A DNA stretch of 64,000 nucleotides, taken from NCBI GenBank assembly GCA_963730065.1, contig CAVSQL010000017.1:186001-250000 (forward strand). The letters are read 5' to 3'. Below are positions 18,124 to 27,061 of this stretch, in pieces; positions within the stretch are counted from its first letter, which is position 1; each line of letters begins with the position of its first letter. Origin of the DNA: UBA9676 sp963730065. Its GTDB lineage: Bacteria; Actinomycetota; Actinomycetes; Streptosporangiales; Streptosporangiaceae. Made by a program: the position numbers and the translations under genes. The notes below the pieces were generated by a model that ran no database searches, was not told the DNA's origin, and saw nothing but the letters and a program-made list of their open reading frames with translations.

Positions 18124-20382
18124 TTACTGTCCGATACGCCTGATCTCTACCCAGCCGGTGTCAGCTGTCCCTGACTGCTTCAGGTAAAGCGCGGTGTTGG
18201 CTCCGGCGTCTGTGCGCAGGAAGAGACTGCCGGCGGTCGCTGCCACGATGCCTTCGGGAGATCCGGCGCCCTCGAAGATCGTGCAATCCCCGAGATTGCC
18301 ACCGATCGCGATGAACGGCACCGTAGCCGGGTCACGGTCGATCTTCGTCAGGAGTGTATCCAGTATGTTTCCGCTGACAACTGCACCGAGCAGCCACCGG
18401 TCAGTCCCCTGGCCAGGTTTGTGGAAGCTGATGCCGAAGGGGCTGCCCGCCCCTGGCACGTCGACGTAGATGTTGTTGCCGTGGATGGCTACCCCCTCGA
18501 ACCGCGCCGCCGAGTTGGTCGTGGACAGCTGGATGCCGCCGCCGCGGAAGTTCGCGATCGTGTTGTCGGCCAGCTTGAAGTCGAGACGAGGGAGTGGCGG
18601 CTCGAGGTTCACACTGATGCCGATAGCGGTGAATCCGCCGCCGAAGAGGCGGTTACCCCGGATTTCGAAGTGGCTGCCCGGGTTGCTGATCTCGATCCCC
18701 GGGCCGGCCGCCGCCTCGATGTGGTTCGACTCTATCCACACCCCGCTGGAGGCGAAGTTGCCCAGGTTGGCGATGACTACGGCGGCGCGGACTCCTCCGG
18801 GCGCCACGATCTTGTTGCTGGAAAGGCGCAGGCCGCTGCAGTCGCCTCTGAAGATAACCACCGGGCCTTGCTCACCTGCCACGATCGTGTTGCCGGCGAC
18901 GGTGACATCCTGGGCGTTGACCGCGCCGATGCCGCCGCCTTGCACCGTATTGTTGATGAACTTGACCCGCTGCGTTGGGTTCGCCGTGCCGCTTTGCCCG
19001 GAGAACGTCGCCGCGGTTGCGTCTGTCCCGTGCACCAAGACGTTGCCATCGATGACCACGTCGGTGGGAGCCACGCCCCCGGTTGGTTCGAAGTGTATGC
19101 AGGCGTCGGTGGCCGGAGGCTTTGCTTCGATGTAGCAGTCCCGGATCCACACGAACTCGACTTCACGCTGGAAGCCGATGCCGGTGCGCTTGTTCTGGAT
19201 GAGCCGGCAGCCCTGCACCCAGACCTTGCGGACCTTGTTGCCTGGTTCGCCCAGCAGGCGTATTCCGTCTCCGCCCGACTGGAATACGCGCACACGGTCA
19301 ACCAGAATCTCCTCACAGTCCTGGTTGATGAGGATGCCGTGCATCTGCTCGTTCACGTGCGCCAGCGTGAGGTAGGCGCCATGGACAGACAAATCGCCGA
19401 TAGTGAGATTCCTGCAGTCGAACGCGTGGATGACGTGGGTGTCCGGAAGCTGCAAGTCTTGGTTGGGCATGAGCCGCAGGACGGTCGCCCCCGGCCCCGC
19501 ACCCCTGATCGTGAGGTTCCTCAAGCCGCGCAGCGCGATCGCGGCCGCCGCGCCGGCTTGCGGAGAGCGGCTGAAGTCATACACGCCGGGCCCAAATCGG
19601 ATCTCGGCACCCTCTATATCCAGACCGTCCAAGGACGCGAGCAGTTGTTCAAACGCGGGGCGCGAGTCCGTCAGCCAGATGTCCGCGGTCCCGCCGGACA
19701 CAGCCCGCGGCGCCGTGACCGCCAGTGATACCTCAGTGGTGCTCTGGACGGACTGGATGGTTGTCACCAGCAACCCGGCGCTCGCAATGATCACCTCCTT
19801 GCACAGGTCGACCGATGAGAACTTGGCGGTCGGGCTCTGCAACCCCCGGGATCCGACCGTCATCTGGGCATCAGACACAAAGCGGCCGTGGAGATCGACG
19901 GTCACATTGCCTACAGTGGCGCGGGCGTGATTGTCGAGCCCAACCAGGTCCGGCCGGTTCAGGATCGCTACGGCATGCGTCACCGTTGTCGCGGCCGCGT
20001 TGGCCAAATCGAGCGTCATTCCGTCGGGGCGCACCTTCACCACGTCGCTGACAAGGGTCGCGCCGCCAGGCCCGGCGCCAGCGACGGTGATGCGCTGGCC
20101 CAGATTGAGACTCCGGAAGCGCTGTCCTGGAGGCAAGGGGGCAGTCAGGGTGTTGGTCCCGGCCACCATCGATGCATCGTCAACCTTCTTCTGATCCACA
20201 AGCTGGACGATCTTGGCATCCAGGTCCGCGGCACCGGGAATAGCGATATTCTTGCCCACATCGGTGGCTCGCAGCTTGCGATCGGCATCGGTCAGCACCG
20301 CCGACCCGGCTGCGATCGTCGCGCGCTCCAGGAAGCGCCCGTCAGGTATGCATCTTCCGGAACTGTCGGCGTTCAGGATCAT
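18124..20382 (-). CDS. Right-handed parallel beta-helix protein
   Basis: 752 residues from ATG 20382, with CAGGAG 7 bases upstream. No signal peptide. The N-terminal 230 residues consist of repeated beta-rich units with VGSRGLQSPTAKFSSVDLCK-like elements (random, start and end of an event such as a tail-spike neck). Residues about 250-700 contain many pectate-lyase-type coils (NLTIRGAGPGATVL, GILINQDCEEILVDRVRVF, GDGIRLLGEPGNKV, ITDVVIDGN-like, GIEISNPGSHFEIRGNRLFGG). A C-terminal segment (GSLFLRTDAGANTALYLKQSG) resembles phage tail-fibre tips. It is possibly a polysaccharide-binding or depolymerising protein; I see no certain catalytic residues. It lies between two direct IS copies. Confidence 0.75.
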   Translation of the reverse strand: MILNADSSGRCIPDGRFLERATIAAGSAVLTDADRKLRATDVGKNIAIPGAADLDAKIVQLVDQKKVDDASMVAGTNTLTAPLPPGQRFRSLNLGQRITVAGAGPGGATLVSDVVKVRPDGMTLDLANAAATTVTHAVAILNRPDLVGLDNHARATVGNVTVDLHGRFVSDAQMTVGSRGLQSPTAKFSSVDLCKEVIIASAGLLVTTIQSVQSTTEVSLAVTAPRAVSGGTADIWLTDSRPAFEQLLASLDGLDIEGAEIRFGPGVYDFSRSPQAGAAAAIALRGLRNLTIRGAGPGATVLRLMPNQDLQLPDTHVIHAFDCRNLTIGDLSVHGAYLTLAHVNEQMHGILINQDCEEILVDRVRVFQSGGDGIRLLGEPGNKVRKVWVQGCRLIQNKRTGIGFQREVEFVWIRDCYIEAKPPATDACIHFEPTGGVAPTDVVIDGNVLVHGTDATAATFSGQSGTANPTQRVKFINNTVQGGGIGAVNAQDVTVAGNTIVAGEQGPVVIFRGDCSGLRLSSNKIVAPGGVRAAVVIANLGNFASSGVWIESNHIEAAAGPGIEISNPGSHFEIRGNRLFGGGFTAIGISVNLEPPLPRLDFKLADNTIANFRGGGIQLSTTNSAARFEGVAIHGNNIYVDVPGAGSPFGISFHKPGQGTDRWLLGAVVSGNILDTLLTKIDRDPATVPFIAIGGNLGDCTIFEGAGSPEGIVAATAGSLFLRTDAGANTALYLKQSGTADTGWVEIRRIGQ

Positions 20383-20650
20383 CGTGTTCTCCTGAGCCAA
20401 AGGCACCACGATGGCGTGCGGGTCGGACCGTGGCGTCGCGCTTGCCCGGTCGGAGGTCCCACCCGAGACGACGAACGCTCCGACGATCGGTGACTGCCGG
20501 GCAGTGGTGTCGGCGTCACTCCACGATCACCCAGGTCCCGCCAGCGCCCTTCGTGCGGGCCGCGAGAAAAAGCGTGGCTGGCGCACAAAGCTATCTCCGG
20601 AACAATCACGTATGACCGGCTAGCGCCGCTATAGGCCACGCGCCACCCCC

Positions 20651-21691
20651 TTACGGACAAGGATGAGGCGGCTTCACGCCGACATAAATAGTCACTACCG
20701 ACGTTTGAGCCAGCGAGGTTCCAGCGGGCGGTGACTGGTGGTACACTTGTCCGATAGAGTTACAGAAGTTGTCCACGACGCCCTGCACCTGCGGGACGAA
20801 ACCGGCCGCTAGTAGAGCTTGTTCTGCTGGCTGCGGAAGCATGCCGACAACGTCGGGGACGATCGCTAGGGGATGCGTAACCAAGTCGGACTGCTGCAGG
20901 CACCGGTTCCGGTTAACGAGCCAGTAAGGGGCGACTGCGAACCCTCCAACCGAGAGCGACTGGGAGCCGCAGCTACTGCACACATCACCGATCTCGGATC
21001 CATCATCGTCGGAGAACCAGCCGTCCCCGGTTGGGTCGGTAAATCCTTCAACGAGCTCATGGCTTACAGCCGAGGTACCGCCGCTCAGGTCAACGACAGC
21101 GAAGATCATATTCTCAAAGAACGGGCTGAACGCGCCTTGCCAGTGGTACGCGCAGAAGCCGCCCTGGCCGTTGTTGTCCGTGAGTGTTATCTCAGCAGGC
21201 GGAAAGATTACGTATATCAGTTCAAGCGTGGCGGATTGTTGAGGGATCTCCGGGGTCATCCGCGCCATTAGCCAGTTGAACAGAATCTGGCGCATCTGGT
21301 CGAAGGAAAGAGTCTGGGGCATGCTGGCAGCATGGTTAACCCAGGTCGAGCCAACGAAAGTCCCGCGCCCGCTCGAATATTCTGCCAGGCTGTCTAGATA
21401 AGGACTATTCATTACCGTCGTAAAGAATTGGTCCATCGTGATCGCTTGGGCATTCATCCCAGTGGCAGGGCTTCCCCAGTCGCGGCCCCAGTATATGGCG
21501 ATCACCCGTGGGTTTGCTATTGTCTTGCCGCCGTGGGCGCTGAAGCCCGTCGTGGCGGCGGCCGTGATGGGCTGGACGTCTTCGCCGGTCCTGGTGCGCT
21601 CAATTATTCCCGGATCCAGATGCCACTGAACGTGGGACGGCCGTAGCCGCGCAACTCTGTTGGAGGTCTGCGGTTCGCGGTGCTCTGTCAT
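20651..21691 (-). CDS. Secretory-type protein with HExxE motif and a C-terminal PASTA domain
   Basis: 346 residues from ATG 21691 (MTEHREPQTSN), after GGGAAG; no signal peptide is evident. The middle (NPRVIAIYWGRDW, MDQFFTTVMNSPYLDSLAEY, SATLELIYVIFPPAE, SAVSHELVEGFTDPTGDGW, GSEIGDVCSSC) matches a family of bacterial proteins with an S-H-E-L-x-E-x-x-TDP motif that resembles a zinc site. Residues about 285-340 (IVPDVVGMLPQPAEQALLAAG and YHQSPPAGTSLAQ) form one PASTA domain, which usually binds peptidoglycan stem peptides. The pairing suggests an extracellular wall-associated protein; protease activity is not proven. Confidence 0.72.
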   Translation of the reverse strand: MTEHREPQTSNRVARLRPSHVQWHLDPGIIERTRTGEDVQPITAAATTGFSAHGGKTIANPRVIAIYWGRDWGSPATGMNAQAITMDQFFTTVMNSPYLDSLAEYSSGRGTFVGSTWVNHAASMPQTLSFDQMRQILFNWLMARMTPEIPQQSATLELIYVIFPPAEITLTDNNGQGGFCAYHWQGAFSPFFENMIFAVVDLSGGTSAVSHELVEGFTDPTGDGWFSDDDGSEIGDVCSSCGSQSLSVGGFAVAPYWLVNRNRCLQQSDLVTHPLAIVPDVVGMLPQPAEQALLAAGFVPQVQGVVDNFCNSIGQVYHQSPPAGTSLAQTSVVTIYVGVKPPHPCP

Positions 21692-22263
21692 GGGCTTCCC
21701 GACCCCCTGGAGTCTCGTTATAACCGATGGCCGAAAATACATCTGCCCCCATTCCACGCCCTCCGTTCGGAACCCACCGGCAAGCCCACCTAGTCACGCT
21801 TGCCACGCGAGGATGTCATGGGCGCGGTAAGCTCAACGCTTCCACCATCCTCCACGCACCGCCTCAAGTCAACGCTTGGTAAAGCCCGATTCACGGCCAG
21901 GTAGAAGTCGTCGGCTACTCTGCGTCGTCCTGACAACCGCGGGAAGCTGCCGTCAAAATCACCTCCGTTTCCCTCGCCAGGATCGTTCCAGCGGTCAGCG
22001 GGTCAGTGGTCGGCGCACCCGATCGCGGAGCGACGCCAGCAGGTAGCCAATCGTCGTCATAAGTCTGATCAAGGCCAGAAGCCAAGGAAGCCATCGTCAG
22101 CTGCGGGGTACGCAATGACGACTGCATGAAGATCACGGTGGCGGTCTGGCGATACAGCAGCTGACTTCGACGTTACCGATATCAGGTTCGCAGCGAGTAG
22201 GTCTACATCGCTGCCAGCTCCCGCCAGGCAGGGCGGCGCCAATGACCTCGGCCCGGCTGTCCG
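21692..22263. other. Interval without a supported gene
   Basis: About 570 bases between the PASTA protein and the IS21 end. Frames here are short and have no recognisable domain. A TATAAC element upstream of the PASTA gene (minus strand, near 21718) could be a -10, but no matching -35 was found. Confidence 0.4.
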
Positions 22264-22330
22264 TGGCCATGAGAAAGTCCCCCTGTATGGCCAAGTCGGA
22301 GTCTCCGCTGGTGGCCAGTTAGAAGTCCCC
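22264..22330 (+). repeat. IS21-type terminal repeats
   Basis: Three imperfect 19-base direct repeats spaced 24 bases apart: TGGCCATGAGAAAGTCCCC (22264-22282), TGGCCAAGTCGGAGTCTCC (22288-22306) and TGGCCAGTTAGAAGTCCCC (22312-22330). Multiple terminal repeats before istA are characteristic of IS21-family ends, where the transposase binds. They mark the left end of the truncated element that follows. Confidence 0.7.
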
Positions 22331-22422
22331 ATCCCTCGTTCGTCGTGTCGGCCGGGAGTTTGAGGCCTGGGCGGCGACGGTGGCGGTGTCAGCCAGTCAC
22401 TGTCCCCGCCCAGGAGCTTCCA

Positions 22423-22977
22423 TTGAAGTCTGCGAGGGAACGGATGGACATCATTTCTGCCTACCGGGAGGTGGGTACTTACCGTGGTGCCGCGCAGGTT
22501 ACGGGGACTACGCACAAGACGGTGAAGCGGGTGATCGACCGGCACGAGGCCGGTGGCGGTGCGCCGGCTCGCCTGCCGCGGGGACACAACTACGACGCCG
22601 TCGCCGGGCTGGTGGCTGAGCGGGTGAAGAAGACAGCGGGCCGGATCTCGGCGAAGCGGCTGCTGTCGGCTGCGCGAGCGGCGGGCTATTCGGGGTCCCC
22701 GCGTAACTTCCGCCGCCTGGTCGCGTCGGCGAAGCAGGCCTGGCGGGCTGAGACGACGCTGGCGATGCTGGCCGAGTGTTTCGAGGTGCTGGGCGGGGTG
22801 CCCGGCACGGTGCAGGCCGACCGGATGGGCTGCCTGAAGGGCGGCGTGGTCGCCAACGTCGTCGTGCCCACCCCGGAGTACGTGCGGTTCGCCAGCCATT
22901 TGCGGGTTCCGGCCTGATTTCTGTGAGGCCGCCGACCCTGAATCGAAAGGGATTGTCGAGCACCTGGTTGGCTATGC
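22423..22977 (+). pseudogene. istA: IS21-family transposase IstA, frameshifted and truncated
   Basis: It starts at TTG 22423 behind AGGAG (MKSARERMDIISAYREVGTY). The IstA HTH (GAAQVTGTTHKTVKRVIDRH) and the beginning of the integrase core (RAETTLAMLAECFEVLGGVP, VQADRMGCLKGGVVANVVVP) are visible. The frame stops at 22917 after VRFASHLRVPA. The true continuation (GFRPDFCEAADPESKGIVEH) is in another frame and ends near 22977, where unrelated sequence begins. IstB is absent. Non-functional. Confidence 0.82.
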
Positions 22978-23050
22978 CAAGGCCGACCTGGCACTGTTGC
23001 GTTGTGTCATCCCCGGGCTGCGTCGGAGCATGATCGGGATGCTCCGTTGA

Positions 23051-23160
23051 TCAGATGGTGGTGGCAAGGTCCTCGAAGGCGATGCGGAGCCGGTGGTGGT
23101 CGGGGATGTCGGTAGCGATGTCGTAGTGGCCCCGGCGCAGGTTCTGCACGTGTGGGGTGC
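23051..23160 (-). pseudogene. C-terminal scrap of another transposase
   Basis: The minus frame ends VQNLRRGHYDIATDI-PDHHRLRIAFEDLATTI at the TGA at 23051-23053. The pattern N-L-R-R-G-H/F-Y plus a final F-x-x-LA-x-x-I resembles the end of actinobacterial transposases. It is only about 35 residues long and is cut by the next IS. The family is not assigned. Confidence 0.45.
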
Positions 23161-23228
23161 GAAAAGTCAGCCTGGCCTGTGAGCTGCAGCGATGCGCCAG
23201 GGCCAGCCATAGGACATGATGATCGGCC

Positions 23229-24380
23229 GTGTCCCTCCGTCTGCTCTACCTGATCTTCGTCCGGCTCTGCAGCTGGCTGGTCCTGCTCGGCCGCTCTGCG
23301 GCGTCCAAGGACGCGGAACTGCTCGTGCTGCGGCACGAGGTCGCTGTGCTGCGCCGCACCCATCCCCGGCCGCGCCTAGATTGGGCCGATCGCGCGGTCC
23401 TCGCCGCCCTGATCCGGCTCCTGCCCCGACGCCTGCGGATGTACCGGCTGGTCAGGCCCGGCACCGTGCTGGGGTGGCACCGCCGCCTGGTCACCCGCAA
23501 ATGGACTTACCCGCACCGGACGGGCCGGCCGCCGGTCAGCGCCGAGATCACCATGCTCATCGAGCGGCTCGCCACCGAGAACCACGGCTGGGGATACCAG
23601 CGGATCCAGGGCGAGCTGCTGAAACTCGGCCACCGGGTCAGCGCGTCCACCATCCGCCGGGTCCTCAGGACCCTGAAGATCCCCCCGGCACCGAAACGGC
23701 ACACCGGCCCGACCTGGCGGCAGTTCCTGCACGCGCAGGCTGCGACCATGCTCGCCGCCGATTTCTTCCACGTGGACTGCGCGGTGACGCTCCAGCGCCT
23801 GTACTGCCTGTTCGTGATCGAGCTCGGTTCCCGCTACGTGCACATTCTCGGGGTCACCGCGCACCCGGACGGCCCGTGGACCACCCAGCAGATCCGGAAT
23901 CTCCTGACGGACCTCGGTGACCGCGCAGCGGACTTCCGATTCCTGGTCCGCGACCGCGCCGGGCAGTTCACCCAATCGTTCGACGCGGCCCTGGCCGGCG
24001 CGGGTATCCAGGCACTGAAAATCCCGCCCCGCAGCCCTCGCGCGAACGCTTATGCGGAAAGGTTCGTACTCACGGCCCGGACGGAGGTCACCGACCGGAT
24101 GCTGATCTTCGGCCAGCGACATCTGCGGACAGTCCTCGCCGGGTACGAGGCCCACTACAACGGACGGCGCCCCCACCGCAGTCGGCAGCTCTGCCCGCCC
24201 CGCCCTGACCATCCCCTTGCCGACCTCTCCGGGGAGCGGATCAAGCGCCGAAGCGTCCTCGGCGGCCTCATCAACGAATACGAGCGGGTCGCGTTAGCAG
24301 ACCAGGTCAACGCCGGTGGCCGAGTTTTGGAACCCCACAGGCAGCCGCGTCAGCGAAAATGCCGTCGCCGGAGCCGATAA
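23229..24380 (+). CDS. Integrase-core (rve) transposase, the only intact copy
   Basis: 383 residues, GTG start. N-terminal helical region (MSLRLLYLIFVRLCSWLVLL, AELLVLRHEVAVLRR), HTH-like part ending LVTRKWTYPHRTGRPP, then ENHGWGYQRIQGELLKLGH. The DDE core shows LAADFFHVDCAVTLQRLY (first Asp), FLVRDRAGQFTQSF (second Asp) and RSPRANAYAERF (Glu), with EAHYNGRRPHRS and the tail LGGLINEYERVA. The last 25 residues are read from DNA beyond the usual family end and run into a broken NYN gene. It could supply transposase for the sibling copies in this window. The exact IS family needs ISfinder. Confidence 0.88.
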   Translation: MSLRLLYLIFVRLCSWLVLLGRSAASKDAELLVLRHEVAVLRRTHPRPRLDWADRAVLAALIRLLPRRLRMYRLVRPGTVLGWHRRLVTRKWTYPHRTGRPPVSAEITMLIERLATENHGWGYQRIQGELLKLGHRVSASTIRRVLRTLKIPPAPKRHTGPTWRQFLHAQAATMLAADFFHVDCAVTLQRLYCLFVIELGSRYVHILGVTAHPDGPWTTQQIRNLLTDLGDRAADFRFLVRDRAGQFTQSFDAALAGAGIQALKIPPRSPRANAYAERFVLTARTEVTDRMLIFGQRHLRTVLAGYEAHYNGRRPHRSRQLCPPRPDHPLADLSGERIKRRSVLGGLINEYERVALADQVNAGGRVLEPHRQPRQRKCRRRSR

Positions 24381-24490
24381 CGATGCGGGTGAACCTCTTC
24401 ACCACGTGCTCGTAATCGATGACGTACAGCTGCGCCAGGTCGGCTCCGCCAGGCCCTAAGCGAATCTGGTAGCGGGCGCGGCCAGCCGAG
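24342..24490 (-). pseudogene. NYN-domain ribonuclease-like protein, fragment cut by the IS
   Basis: The minus frame reads ARYQIRLGPGGADLAQLYVI, DYEHVVKRFTRIVIGSGDGI, FADAAA and stops matching exactly where the IS flank (CCCCACAG, 24334-24341) begins. The Asp-rich strand and IVIGSGDGIF are typical of the NYN/PIN-like nuclease fold. The N-terminal catalytic segment and everything after FADAAA are missing. This gives an insertion point for the 23.2-kb IS. Confidence 0.55.
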
Positions 24491-24660
24491 TGCCGTGAGC
24501 CATCATGCTCCGATGGCTGCAGGCGTCTACAACGTGATCGGCTGGCCCCGAGACTGACCTTCTGGTGTAGGAAGTGGCACCATCCTGGAATGTGAGCTTG
24601 TTGGCCCCACTTTTGGCCCCACAGCTGTTCGGAGCTTTTCGAATCTAGCCTCTGACCTGG

Positions 24661-24733
24661 AGCCCCCTTACGGAATCGAACCGTAGACCTTCTCCTTACC
24701 ATGGAGACGCTCTGCCGACTGAGCTAAGGGGGC
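24661..24733 (-). tRNA. tRNA-Thr (anticodon GGU)
   Basis: The minus strand folds as a complete cloverleaf. The acceptor is GCCCCCT/AGGGGGC, the D arm is GCTCAGTCGGCAGAGC, the anticodon stem is TCTCC/GGAGA with loop ATGGTAA (anticodon GGT), and the T arm has GGTTCGATTCC. CCA is not encoded. Its 3-prime end faces the accessory region to the left, the usual side for integration of tRNA-targeting elements. Confidence 0.95.
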
Positions 24734-24925
24734 ACACGGCTGGCCTGCGCATCATCCGGCCGACCTGACCGGGCGTTGATCAAGCGGCCTGGGCGGGTTC
24801 TCTACCGGACTGGCACATCCGCGCGAGGTGAGCATACACGGCCACCGGCGCGGTGCCGAATCACTGGGTCCGGTCCACTGCCTGGTCAGTTCCCTGGCCA
24901 GCCCCGGACTCTCGCGGCGGTTGGC

Positions 24926-25786
24926 CTACGCGGGCTCGACGGGGGCCAGGGCTTCGAATGCGGCCATCACATGGCGCCACGCGGGCGAGAGCGGGTCGAT
25001 GACATCGGCATGGCTGGCACCCGGCACCTCCGTAGCCGCGGTGTCGTCGCCAGCGGCACAGCCGATGGCCGCGTAGTGGCGGCTCATCGCGGCTGGCACC
25101 ACGTCATCCAGAGAGCCGTGCACCAGCCTGACCGGGCAGCCCAGTGGCAACAGGACCGCCGGGTCCGCGTCCCGGTAGCGCTGCGGGAAATCGACCGGGC
25201 CGCCGCCCATCAGGGTGGCCGCCGCGCCAGCGCCCAGCCGCTGGTCATAGCAGTCAGCCAGGCCGCTCACCCCCGCGAGTACCACCACTCCCCTGGTACC
25301 CCCCGCAGAACGCCAGGCTGAGTCGGGTCTCAGCAGATGGCGGCCCGCCGCCCACAGGGCCAGGTGGCCACCCGCCGAATGCCCGGCCAGCAGCGCTGGC
25401 CCATCGGCGATCACACCCGGGCCCGCCGCTTCCCTGACCAGCGCGGGCATCCGGTCCACCGCGGCGGCCACATCATCGAAGGTTCCTGGCCAGCCGCCGC
25501 CCGGCTGCCCGGTCCGGCGGAACTCAGGCACACACAGGGCGTATCCGGCTGCCGCCAGGGCGGTTGCCATCGGCCCGGTGTGCGAACGGTCATATGCCAC
25601 CCGCCAGAAACCGCCGTGGAGGAAGATCACGAGCGGGGCCGGCGGAGACGCAGCCCCGGCCCGCCTCCTGAGCAGCCGGATGTCGGCAATGTGCTCAGGG
25701 CCGGTGCCGTACCTGATCACCAGATCCGGCGGCGGCGCCGGCCGGGTGAGAACATCATCCGGCGGCGTCCATGCGGCAGCCCCCAT
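24926..25786 (-). CDS. Alpha/beta hydrolase (esterase/kynurenine formamidase-like)
   Basis: 286 residues. Motifs: oxyanion-hole FLHGGFWRVAYD (about residues 54-65), nucleophile GHSAGGHLAL (Ser near 136), acid in LVHGSLDDVVP and base in VPGASHADVIDP. The HGGFWR form is typical of kynurenine-formamidase-like and carboxylesterase (HSL-type) enzymes. No signal peptide, so it is cytoplasmic. It is transcribed alone towards the tRNA. The substrate cannot be predicted from sequence. Confidence 0.85.
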   Translation of the reverse strand: MGAAAWTPPDDVLTRPAPPPDLVIRYGTGPEHIADIRLLRRRAGAASPPAPLVIFLHGGFWRVAYDRSHTGPMATALAAAGYALCVPEFRRTGQPGGGWPGTFDDVAAAVDRMPALVREAAGPGVIADGPALLAGHSAGGHLALWAAGRHLLRPDSAWRSAGGTRGVVVLAGVSGLADCYDQRLGAGAAATLMGGGPVDFPQRYRDADPAVLLPLGCPVRLVHGSLDDVVPAAMSRHYAAIGCAAGDDTAATEVPGASHADVIDPLSPAWRHVMAAFEALAPVEPA

Positions 25787-25966
25787 CGTTCCTCCGTGCC
25801 GGCCTGTCGTCGCCGACTGTTTTATATGCCTTTAGCACGAGCCGGCCCCTTGATCAACCGGCCAGGTGTCGAATGAGACTAGCGGGGAATGCTACCCGCG
25901 TTGACATGCTCACCATGGCAACGAACGCGACCCGGACGGGATGACCACGGTGGCGAGGGCGTATCC

Positions 25967-27055
25967 ATGAGCAGACGGCGCGCCGCGACCCGTGCGTTTG
26001 GTGTTATTTCTGGAATTCTGATCATTCCTGCGGCGCTGACCGGGATCTTACTGATGAGCAGTGCTACCCCCGCGCTGGCGGCTACGAACCCGTGCGCGGC
26101 CCAGCTCACAGCCGTGTCTGTCAGCAGCGCCAGTGCGACACCAACTCCGACCGCCAGCGCATCTGCCAGCGTCTCCGCCAGCGCCTCCGCCAGTGCGACA
26201 CCAACCCCGACCGCCAGCGCATCCTCCAGCGCCTCCGCCACCCCGACCCCGACGCCGACGCCGACGCCGACCACTACCTCGCCCAGCCCCAGCCCCAGCC
26301 CCACCAGCACAAGCCCTAGTCCCAGTCCCAGTCCCAGTCCCACCAGCACGTCACCATCTGCCTCCGACCAGCTGTGCATCACCGTCCAGCCGCTGGCGGC
26401 CAACGTTAAGGAGGGCGGGCAGGCGCGCTACGCGATCTGGGTCTGGCTGGCGGGCAAGGTGAACGGGAGCGCGAAGATCAAGATCGCAGCGAAACCGGGC
26501 AAGTCGGCACCGAGTTTCACGGTCTGCGCGGCGCCCGGCGGGACAACGTGCTCCGTCGGCCTGACCGCTGCCCAGGCCGTACAGCTGCGGGCGGCGGTCG
26601 CGGTGCCACAGACGGCCGCTGCTGGCACCCACATCACCCTCACCGCAACCGGGACCTCAGCACAATCGGCGGCTTCCGCGTCCGGATCGGGCAGCGTCAC
26701 GGTCACCGCTGCCTCAACGCCCGCGACCACGCCGGCCACCGACCCGCTCGGCGTGGGCGTGACGCTGCCGGGCGGCCTGCCGCCCGGGGAGTTTTCATCC
26801 GCCGGGCTGCCCCAGCTGCCGGGCGCGGTGACTGACCCCAGCGTCGCCTTCCCGCAGGTCTCCCCCACGCCGGACCCGACCCCGGCGTCCGTCCCCATCC
26901 ATGTCAGCGATGTGTCGGCATCGTTCCCGCTCTCCACGCGCCTGGTCGGCGGCCAGATCGTCGGCCTGGCGGTGCTGGCCACGGCCGTCACCATCGCCGT
27001 TGCCCGCCTCTCGCTCCGCAAGCAGCGGCCACCGGACAGCCAGGACCCCAGCTGA
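25967..27055 (+). CDS. Secreted, membrane-anchored Ser/Thr/Pro-rich protein
   Basis: 362 residues from ATG 25967 (MSRRRAATRAFG), preferred over an upstream frame because a signal peptide follows (GILIIPAALTGILLMSSATPALA). Mature residues about 45-125 are a low-complexity linker of SAT/PTPTAS and SPSPSP repeats, probably O-glycosylated. Next comes a beta-sandwich-like domain with two cysteines (DQLCITVQPLAANVKEGGQA, FTVCAAPGGTTCSVGLTA). The C-terminus has one TM helix (GGQIVGLAVLATAVTIAVA) and a basic tail. The layout is that of a cell-surface protein. I do not recognise the domain family. Confidence 0.75.
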   Translation: MSRRRAATRAFGVISGILIIPAALTGILLMSSATPALAATNPCAAQLTAVSVSSASATPTPTASASASVSASASASATPTPTASASSSASATPTPTPTPTPTTTSPSPSPSPTSTSPSPSPSPSPTSTSPSASDQLCITVQPLAANVKEGGQARYAIWVWLAGKVNGSAKIKIAAKPGKSAPSFTVCAAPGGTTCSVGLTAAQAVQLRAAVAVPQTAAAGTHITLTATGTSAQSAASASGSGSVTVTAASTPATTPATDPLGVGVTLPGGLPPGEFSSAGLPQLPGAVTDPSVAFPQVSPTPDPTPASVPIHVSDVSASFPLSTRLVGGQIVGLAVLATAVTIAVARLSLRKQRPPDSQDPS

Positions 27056-27061
27056 CGGAAT

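Noticed and set aside
18421..19728. 435-codon plus-strand frame
   Set aside because: Antisense shadow of the beta-helix gene, whose coils are clear on the minus strand.
20646..20657. CCCCCTTACGGA, identical to part of the tRNA-Thr 3-prime end (24663-24674), as a possible attachment site
   Set aside because: Only 12 bases match, it lies inside the PASTA gene end, and longer identity stops at once.
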